Part shown: positions 17,216 to 27,300 of the stretch, piece by piece
How the letters are laid out: each line of letters begins with the position of its first letter
How positions within the stretch are numbered: position 1 is the stretch's first letter
From: an uncultured Clostridia bacterium
GTDB taxonomy: Bacteria > Bacillota > Clostridia > TANB77 > CAG-508
Length of the DNA: 64,000 nucleotides
NCBI GenBank assembly: GCA_948678575.1
Contig: CAPPGO010000003.1
Span: forward strand, 124,001-188,000
Direction of reading: 5' to 3'
Notes under the pieces: model-generated
The model's database searches: none
What the model was told of the DNA's origin: nothing
Seen by the model: the letters and a program-made list of their open reading frames with translations, nothing else
Made by a program: the position numbers and the translations under genes

Positions 17216-20200
17216 TCAAGAAATATTAATTTGTGCTAAATCTGTTATTGAAATTTTTCCATCACCATTTACATCTCCTGCAATATCTTCAATTCCTGTT
17301 AAAGTATTTTTTTCTATAAGATGTAATTTAACTTTTGCAACATCTACTACTGAAATCTTTCCATCTCTATTAATATCTCCTATAACTATTAATGTATATT
17401 CTACATTTTCTCCAATTTTTATTGTCATTCCTGTACATATAATACTATCATCTTACACTTTGTTGCCATTACTATCTAAAATTGTTATTTCTTTATTTGT
17501 TTCTATATTTTTCTTAAATTCAGTTACTGTTGTTTTTTGTGATATTCTTGATATATATGTTCCTTCAATTTTATATATATTTGAAGAAATCTCTGACTGT
17601 TCTTTTTCTAGAATTCTTAATAGTAATTGTACATCACTTGTAGATATATCATTTGTTCCATTACTTCCTTCAATAGATACTAACTTGAATATAGTTTCAC
17701 TTGGAACTTGTATTGTTTCTTTTACTTTTAATTTTACTTTAAATATTGTTTCTTCTTCAGTTATGTATTTATCACTTTCTGTTACAAATTTAAAGTTATC
17801 ATCATTAAATGAATTTTCATCTAAATTCCAATTGTTTTGTTCTAAAATTTCTATAACTTCCAATTTTTCTTTATCATATTCAAATTTTCCTGTTAATGCT
17901 ATTAATCCTTTTTTGAAGTTTTTCATATTTTTTACTTTTACATTTACTTCAAATTGCTCTCCTGAATTTAATGTTTCTTTTGGAGTTTCTAAACTTAAAT
18001 TAAAACTTGGAAGTGTTGGAACATCTGGATTTTCCTCACCTTTTATCCATGCAACTACTGCTTTTGCTGTTCCTGTATTTCCTGCTGCATCTACATATTC
18101 AAAAGTGCTTTCTCCGTTTTCTTTAAATGTATGTGTCATTTTTCCATCGTTATTCGTAACTGTAATATTTCTTATTGGATTAATTAATTCTGCTACTACA
18201 TCTTTATTAGTTGGAGTAGTAATATTATAATTTACATCTGCTCTCGGTGTCTCATTTACTAGAACATTTTCATATAGTTTTATAACAGATGCGGTAAACA
18301 CTTTATACTTAGTAGCTGAATCCATTGGTGTGTAAATGCTTTCACATTCAAATTTAACATACAAAGCTTTTTTTGCTCTGGAAAATCAATATGTTTTAGA
18401 GAAACATTATTTCCTAAATTATCTTTACTTCCTGCTAATTCCCAATTAGTACCATCCATACTTACATAAATATTAACTTTTTTGGCTACACCATAAGGTA
18501 CTTTAACAATATTTACAGCACTTTTATCAGGTATAAAGTCTAATCCTGATATATATCTTGGTTGATCTAATTTAATTGTTATATAAGCAGGAAACATACC
18601 AGCTTTAGAACGCCAATAAGTATTAACATTTCCATCAATAACATTATTAAAGTTTCCTGCACCAGTTGCATTTTTTCAAATTCTTAGATTGAATATACCA
18701 TTTTGTATCATCAGAATTATTTTCTTTAAAAGTAAAATATACTGGATCACTAGCAACTTGGGTTCCCGAAGCAGTTACTCTAACATAAACTCTTGTATTT
18801 CCATTAAACACTGGATTAGTATTAGCAAATGAATTCCATTCTCCACTAGGATCTAATGTCCATTCCATATCATTAGTTGTATTTTATATACAATTTTCTT
18901 CATCATTACTTGAAACTACTCCACCTGGAAATGCTCTTTTTGTAATATCAATTGTATAAATATTTGCCTCAGTCATAGGCAATCCAGATATATGAATTTT
19001 AATATCATCATTTACATTAATACTTGCAATTTCCTCATTTGTAAGTTGTACAGAATGATCATAACATTCTTTCCATGTATTACCAGCATCTAAACTATAA
19101 CTCCATGTTACTTGTGCACTTTGTAGTTGTTTAGATAAAATTATTTTACCTGCATATTTTCCATCAAATGAAAATGTTGCAAGTTCTGATTGTGGTTTAC
19201 CTAATAATGTTGTAGCTACCCCTCTGCGTATATTATTGGCACTCACTTCAGCCCATTGTAATGTATTTGTTCTTAATGCTACTGCCTCTGCATTTAATGT
19301 AGGATTACTAATTTTTCCAATAATCATTCCAAATAAATCGTAAAATGCAAGAGGTCTTGTTTTATATATAACCTGAAATTCTTTTATAAGATTTAAACAA
19401 TCTTCTTCTGTAAATACACTGTTATTTTTATATAATTATACTAAACTATACCAAGCATCAACATTTATTTTTTGTGCATTTATAACTTTACGATAAAACT
19501 CATTTTGTTTTAATGGATCGCCTTCATAAGCATGTGCAAGCATTATATACTTTTCTGCTATTTTATAATTGCTATAATCATTAACTGCTTCTTGAGCAAT
19601 TGCTAAATAACTTAGATTTGAACATCCAGTAGAATATTGTTGTCCCCATCCTAATAATGCTCTATAACCAATACCACTTTGCATAAGAGGAGACCTTTTA
19701 GTTGCAAAATCAAAAGTAGTTGTACCATATGATGAATCTCCCCATGTCCAACCTGAATAAATGTCCCCCAAGAAGCATCTCCATTACTATTATAATTTGC
19801 AACTGCATAAGCAAGGTGTATTGGCTGACTAACTGGATATGCTGGTACTCCTGTTGAATTATACACATTAGTACTTGTTTGACCAAAACCAACACATTGG
19901 GTTCCAGCTGTAAAAACTATCCATTGTGGTACTAAATATTTTTGATAAGGTATACCATATTCTAAAAAGTGAAATTTATTATTCCACATAGTTTTATTTT
20001 CTTCACTATAATATTTATCATCAAAATATTGATAATATCTATTATATCTTAACCAAGCATGAGAATATCCTCCTCCTCTACTCATAACATAATCCCTTAG
20101 CCATTCAATCTCATTATCTGATATGGAAGCTTTCATAACAGATTTCATTTCCTCAACTTCTAGTTTTGGAAATACTGAATTTAATTTATTTGCTAAGTAC

Positions 20201-21080
20201 ATTTTTTTATAAACTGCATAACGTCTTACTGGATCAGATACATGTGAACTATTTGGATCATTACGTTTTGAATTATCATATCCATCTTCTGCAACGTTTG
20301 GCATAAAAGAACGAACTAATGCAGAGTGTGTATGAGAAATAGCCATAATCATTTTTTAAATACATCGCCATTACGATAACCATTTGCTCCATTATCATTT
20401 ACATATAATCTTAAATATCTAGCACCTTCTATAGGCACTCTACATTCTACTGCATTTTGGTTTGGTGATACTGGTGCTCTATATTTTTCCGTCCAATTTT
20501 GACCATCATTTGATGTTGAAATAACAAATGTTACACCATTTCTAGCAGTTGATGTAGTATTTAATCCTAAATATGCATAAAAATAATCATATTCTGAGAA
20601 ATTTCTTAAATCATAATATAAATCTGAAGTTGCATGAGCCCAAATACCTTTATCAAAACTTGTCGCTGTTCCACCAATTTTTACTGTTATTTTTGTATTT
20701 GTTGATGTTTTATCATTAAGAATACTACCATATTTTGTACTTGATTTACTCATACGTGGTATGTCTGATAAATATGTAAGTTTACCTGTTGCTCTTGTTT
20801 CAGAAGAATATGTTGTTGGTACAGCTTTAACTTTTATTGCATTTTTTTATTCTTGTGCTACTTCAAATGTTTCTAAATACCCATTTGTACTTTCCTTTAT
20901 AGATGAATTTTGCTTATCTTCTACAATTTGCTCAGTAAATAAAACTCTATTTTTACCTACTACTTGCAACAATGTTGATTTCGTATTTACTGCATTTGTG
21001 TTCGCAAAAAGATAAGTTCCCATTGCTAATGAACATGCTGTAAAAGCTGTTATTGCAATTTTCTTTTGAAAATCCTTCAT
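17216..21080 (-). pseudogene. Decayed secreted transglutaminase-like/F5-8C/cohesin/dockerin gene
   Basis: A broken paralogue of the intact gene at 21307-29718. In order it has a signal peptide (MKDFQKKIAITAFTACSLA), an NPCBM-like domain (20349-20753), a transglutaminase-like core with Cys in GTQCVGF and His in QPIHLAY (19651-20352), an F5/8C-like part (18280-18868), an Ig-like repeat, a cohesin-like domain (17453-18364) and a dockerin with two Asp-rich loops (17216-17428). Reading is interrupted by four in-frame TAA codons (20847-20849, 19436-19438, 18884-18886, 17453-17455). There are frame changes near 20350, 19710, 18675 and 18370, two of them at A-runs. The N-terminal half of the catalytic region and most Ig repeats are missing. 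The mixture of stops and shifts shows real decay, not a sequencing slip. Confidence 0.85.
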
Positions 21081-21212
21081 AATTTACTTTCACCTTTACT
21101 TTTTATTTATAGTTTTCCTATTATATCATCTTTTTCAAGCAATTTTAACATTTTTATAATAATAGCATATAATTATATTCTAGATTTTATGATATAACCT
21201 TCATAAAAAATA

Positions 21213-21262
21213 CAAAAAACAACCTCAAGCATCCATTTTATATTGGATTTTACTTGAGGTTG
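21213..21262 (-). terminator. Terminator of the giant surface-protein gene
   Basis: A 10-bp stem, CAACCTCAAG at 21220-21229 with CTTGAGGTTG at 21253-21262, is followed on the minus strand by a run of T. It lies downstream of the stop at 21307. Confidence 0.8.
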
Positions 21263-21306
21263 TAATACATTTTTACTTAGCTTTTTATTATGTATTTTTA
21301 TGAAAT

Positions 21307-24300
21307 TTAATTAATTTCTTTTAAACCTATTATTACTAATTTCATTATTGCTAAATCATTTATATTTACTTCTCCGTCTTTATTTACATCTGCTGCTATT
21401 AGATTTATTCCTGTTAAAATTTCTTTATCTATTAAATGTAATTTTATTTTTGCTAAGTCTATTATATCCATTCTTCCATCTTCTTTAATGTCTCCTAATA
21501 CAACTATTGTATATTCTTTATTTTCCTTTTCTACTTTCAATTTCATTCCAGTTTTTAATATTGCTTCTGCTGTTTGTTCATTGTTCTCTTTATCTACTAC
21601 TTTTGTTGTTCTATTTACTGTTATATTTTTATTGAAGTTTGCTACTGTTGTATTTGGTAAAACATATTTTATAATGTTATCTGAAATTTCATATTTTTCA
21701 GATGAAATTTTAAATGGTTCTATTGGTTCTTCTTTCTTTGCTATTTGCAATTTTAATGCTACATCATTTGCTACTATGTCTATTTCTCCATTGCTTCCTT
21801 CTAAGTTTCTTATTCTAAAGTTTGTTTCTATTATGTTTTCTGGTTTTAATGTCTCTTTTACTTTCATGTTTATTCTAAATGCAACACCATCTGATAATAC
21901 ATATTGACCATTTTCTGTTATGAATTTTAAATTATCTTCATTAAATGAATTCTCATCAAAATTCCATTTATTCTCTCCTACAATATCTATTAGTTCTAAT
22001 ACATCTTTATTGTATTCTATTCTTCCTGCAATAGCTATCAAACCTTTTTCGATATTCTTTATATTGCAAATACTTACTATTACTTCAAAGTTGTCTCCTG
22101 GATTTAATTTTTCTTTTGGAGTTGATAAAACAGCTTTAAATCTTGGTGCTGTATTTTCTTCTATTACAATTTGTATTTTTAAGATTTCTTTATTACCATC
22201 TGCATCTGTTACTTCATAACTTACATCATATGTTCCTGCTTTTTCTGTATCTAAGTTTGTTGTAATTTTTACTGTATCTTTATTTGGTATAATATTTCCA
22301 TCTTCATTATCTTTTATTGTAATTAAAGAATATAAATCTAAGTCGTCTCCTTCTTTATATTTTAAAGTTTTAGCAATATTTGTAATTACTGGTTTTCCAC
22401 CAGCTTTTACTTTATTAATAAATTCTACATAAGGTGCTTTATCTTCTTCTCTTAATTTATTATATGCTTCTATAACTGCTTTCTTTTCTTCAACGTTTAC
22501 TTTCTTGTTACTTAATTCTTCCTCTGTCACTTTTGCTTGATAATCAGTTATTGTTTTTATTGCTTGTGCTTTTATTTCTTGATATTTTTCTTCTGCTGTT
22601 TTTATCCATGTTACTTCTGCTTTTGCTGTTCCTTTATTTCCTGCCTTGTCTACAAATTCAAATGTAAAACTTCCATTTGCTGCAAAGGTATGTTTATTTC
22701 CACCTTCACTAGTTATTGTAATTTCTTCACTTGCATTACCTAATGTTGCTACTACGTTTCCTTCTGTTTCTGTTGTAACATCATATGTTACTGTTGCAGT
22801 AGGAACTGTTTTGTCTATCCAGTTTACTGATACTGACTTCATTCCAGTATTTCCTGCTTCATCCACATATTCAAAAATATATTCCCCATTTTCTGTAAAT
22901 GTATGAGTATTTCCACCTGCTACTGTAACATTATCTAATTTCACGCCATTTTTTGTAAAGTTTATTGTTGCTATTACATCTTGATTTGTTAATTTTGTAG
23001 TATTATATGTTACTTCTGCTATTGGTAATAGTTTATCTATCCAATTTACTGCTGCTTTTGCAACGCCTTTATTTCCTACTCTATCTACAAACTCAAATGT
23101 AAATTCTCCATTCTCTGTAAATGTATGGGTATTTCCACCTTCACTATTGATTGTTATTTCTTCACTTTCTTCTACTAATGTTGCTACTACATTTCCATTT
23201 GTTGCTTTTGTAACATCATATATTACTTTTGCTGTTGGTGCTACCTTGTCAATACAATTTACAACTGCATCTACACTTCCTTTATTTCCTGCTCTATCTC
23301 TAAATTCGAACGTAAAGTTTCCATTTTCTGTAAATGTATATGAATTCTTACCGTCATTATTAGTTATAGTTACTTCGCCTTCTTCTTCTTCAAAAAGCAC
23401 CAATACAGTTACATCTTTATTTGTTGGTGTTACTGTATCACCAAATAAGGTTGGAACTGGTACATCCTTATCAATCCAATTAACAACTGCTTTTGCAACA
23501 CCTTTATTTCCTGCTGGTCCTATAAATTGGAATTCATACTCTCCATTTTCTGTAAATGTATGAGTATTTCCACCTTCTACTGTTACTCCTTCTAATTCTT
23601 CTCCATTCTTTGTAAAACTTATTGTGGCTACTACATCTTTATTTGTCATTTCTGTTGTATTATAAGTTATTTTTGCCACTGGTAAAGTTTTATCAATCCA
23701 GTTTACTTCTGCTTTTGCTGTTCCTTCATTTCCGTATTCATCTACAAATTCAAATGTAAATTCTTTGTTTTCTGTAAATGTATATGTATCTTTTCCGTCA
23801 TTATTTTTTATTCTTACATTTTGTTTATCAAATTTTATTGTTGCTATTACTGGCTGATTTGTTGCTTGCATTATGTTATATGAAATATTTCCTGTTGGAA
23901 CTTTTTTATCTATCCAATTTACTGTTGCAGTAGCTGTTCCTTTATTTCCAAGCTCATTGGTAAATTCAAATGTAAAGCTTCCATTTTCTGTAAAAGTATA
24001 TGTATCTTTTCCGTCATTATTTGTTATTGTTAAATTCTTATCTTTTTTATCTAATGTAGCCACTACATTTTTATTTGTTTTATCTGTTATATCATATTTT
24101 ACAGTAGCTGTTGGAATTGTATTATCAATCCAAGTTACCTTGGCTGTTGCTTCTCCTTCATTTCCATAAGGTCCTCTAAATTTAAATTTAAATTCCCCAT
24201 TTTCATTAAAGGTATATTTATTGCTACCATCATTATTTAGTATAGTTACATTTTCATTAAATTCTCCTTTAACTTTAAACTTAACTGTTACTGTTACAGG

Positions 24301-27300
24301 TTGATTTGTTATTTCCTCTGTACTATACTCAAATATTGCCTCTGGTAATGTCTTGCATATCCAATCCACATTTGCTGTTGCTGTTCCTTCATTTCCATAA
24401 GGCCCTCTAAATTCAAATGTAAAGTTTCCATTTTCTGTAAATGTATGCTTGTTATTACCTTCATTATTTAATATTGTTACTTTATCACTAGGCTCTCCAT
24501 TCACCTTAAATTTAACTGTTACTGTTACATCTTTATTGGTTGGAGTTGGTATATCATACTCAAATATTGCTTCTGGTAATGTCTTGCATATCCAATCTAC
24601 TGTTGCTGTTGTACTTCCTTTATTTCCTTCACTGTCTTCAAATTGGAAAGTAAAGCTTCCATTTTCTGTAAATGTATATTCTGTACTTCCATTATTATTT
24701 AATACTGTTATTTCTGTACTAGGATTAATTAATGTTACTACTACATCCTGATTAGTTAATTCTTTATTGCTATATTTTACTTCTGCTGTTGGAATAACTA
24801 CATCTTTCTTTGTTATATCTTCATAGAAATTAAACATCCTAGCTCCAACATGTCTTTTCGCACTTGTATAAGAAGTGTTTGTACCTGTTATTTTTACATA
24901 TCTTACTTTAATTGGTTCATCAAAATCTATTGTTTTTGTATTTTGGTCGTTTGCCCAACCTGTTATTGTTGCAATATCAGTAAAGTTTTCACCATCCATA
25001 CTTCCTTGTATTGTACCACCAAGTATTTTTCCATTTTCAGTATGTGGTACATAATCCATTGCACTTAGATACACTGCACTGTCAAATTTTACTATTATAT
25101 ATTTTTCAGTATCTGTACCTGCTGCTGAGTTTAACCATCTTGTATTATAGTTACCATCTATTGCATTTGCTGCTGCACCATTTTGTGCTTTATCCTCTGC
25201 TGAAACTCCTGCCACTTCTAATTTTGATACTGGTATATATTTTCTTGTATCTTCTTGATTGTCTGCTGTAAAGTTAAATTCTACTACATCACTTGGTGCA
25301 AATATACCCCTCGCTTTTTTTCTAATTAAAAGTTTTGCATCGCCTTCTACTATTGGCTCTTCTGTTGAATAATCAGTCCATCCATTAATACTTCTAGCTC
25401 TTGATTCATTTCTTTCAATTTTCCATTCTAGTACATCTGTACCTTCCATACCTATTAATCTATTTTCTAAATCATTTAAGTATGCTGATATCACAGGTGT
25501 AAGTGATTTTTGAATACCTATTGTATATTCTTTGTTGTTAATTCTTATTTTAATTTTGTCATCACCATTTACTGTTTCTACTTCTTCTAATGTTAGTGTA
25601 TGTGTATCTGCTATTCCATGTTTCCATGTAGTTCCACTATTCAAACTATACTCCCAATTTGAACCTTTAAATTCATCTGTTAAAATTATCTTATTAGCTT
25701 CTTCTCCATCAAATGAGAATGATGCTACTTTTTTAACTGTTATATCTTCATACAAGTTAACCATTGCAAGTGAAGCAAATATACCATATCCTTCCATTTC
25801 AATTTTTACATACTGTCCTACTATACTCTCATTAAATGTAATATTCTTTAAATTTTCGTCTTGTATAGCATTTTCTATTCTTCCTGCTTCTATCCAATCC
25901 TGACCATTTTCGCTTACATATACATAAGCATTTTTTATAATACAAGGATCTTCACTTCTATATTTTTTTTGTTTATACTCTAATGCAGATATGTACTTGC
26001 TAGTATCAAGTTTTATTGTATATGTTGCTCTCTTACCTTCTATTGAATATCTAAAATCTGTATGCCACAAAGTATTAATATTTCCATCTATTGCATTTTG
26101 TGCATAATATGGTCTAGTACTATCTATTGATTGACTTGAATACTCATGTACTGATAAATGTGATATTGGTATATATTTTCTATTATCTGGTTGATTATCT
26201 ACTGTAAACTGATATTCTGCTATATCACTTGCTACATATTCTCCTTCTGCTTTTGTTCTAACATAAAGTGTTCCTTCACTATCTTCTGTTAAGTTTGGCT
26301 CTTCCTCTGCATATGCTTTCCAACTTCCATCATTAAACTTCCATTCAAGTTTAGTTGCATCTTTTAATCCAATTAGTCTGTTCTCTAAATCATTTACATA
26401 TGGTGTTTCATTATATGCTTTTTTATCTAAATCTATTAAATATTCCGTAGTATCTTCAGCAAATCTTATCTTAATATCATTTTCTGCTGTTAACACTTTT
26501 AATTCTTCATTATTTAATTGATGTACCTCTAATGTACCATTTTTCCAATTTACACCACCATCTATACTATATTGCCAATTTAAATTTTTATATTGATCTC
26601 TAATTTTAATCTTTCCTGCTTCTTCTCCATCTAGTCTAAAATCAGCAACACATACCTTTGTTATGTCTTCATAAAAATTAAACATTTTTGCTGCTATGAA
26701 AGTTCTTCCATCCCCATAATTCGATGTAGCTTGGAACTTTACATATTTAGCTTCTTTTGATTTTGAAAAATTAACAGTTTTGATATTAGCATTATTTCCC
26801 CATCCACTAAACGTTTCAACTTCCGTCCAATTTGTTCCATCAAGGCTTATAAATACTTTTCCTGCACTTACGCATCCATTTCCACTTCCTGCTGGTACAT
26901 ATTCTACTGCTGATATAAAAGTGGTTTTGTCTAACTCTATTGATATAAATCTTTCACTATCGCCTCCACTATAATTTGAATGCCATCTTGTATTTATATT
27001 TCCATCTAATGCATTAGCAATATGCCCATTCTGTCCTCCACCTGTTGCTTCACTTGAGAATGTATGTAACTTTATTCTTGATAATGGGATATATTTTCTA
27101 GTATCTGGTTGATTATCTGCTGTAAATGTATATCTTCTAGAATCACTTGAAATCGCTGTTCCTGTTGCTATCTTTCTAATTTCTACAGTTTTGTCTCCCG
27201 TTAAATCTGGTTCTGCTGTTTTATATGAAGTCCATGCATCTGTATCATTCAAACGCCATTCTAAAGTTTCATTTGCGCATATAATACGGTTTTCTAAGTC

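Noticed and set aside
18360..18680. Programmed slippage at A-runs in the broken surface-protein gene
   Set aside because: The same gene has four in-frame TAA codons and large deletions, so it is a decayed pseudogene and its A-run shifts need no special mechanism.
17453..20849. Reassignment of TAA as a sense codon
   Set aside because: TAA ends many intact genes in the window, and the internal TAA codons occur only in one pseudogene that also has frame changes.
23147..23563. Plus-strand open frames inside the giant gene
   Set aside because: They are shadows of the repeated minus-strand coding sequence, with no ribosome binding sites or recognisable proteins.
22570..24830. CRISPR-like or satellite repeat array
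   Set aside because: The periodicity comes from ten coding Ig-like repeats of about 72 codons, diverged at nucleotide level, within one open frame.
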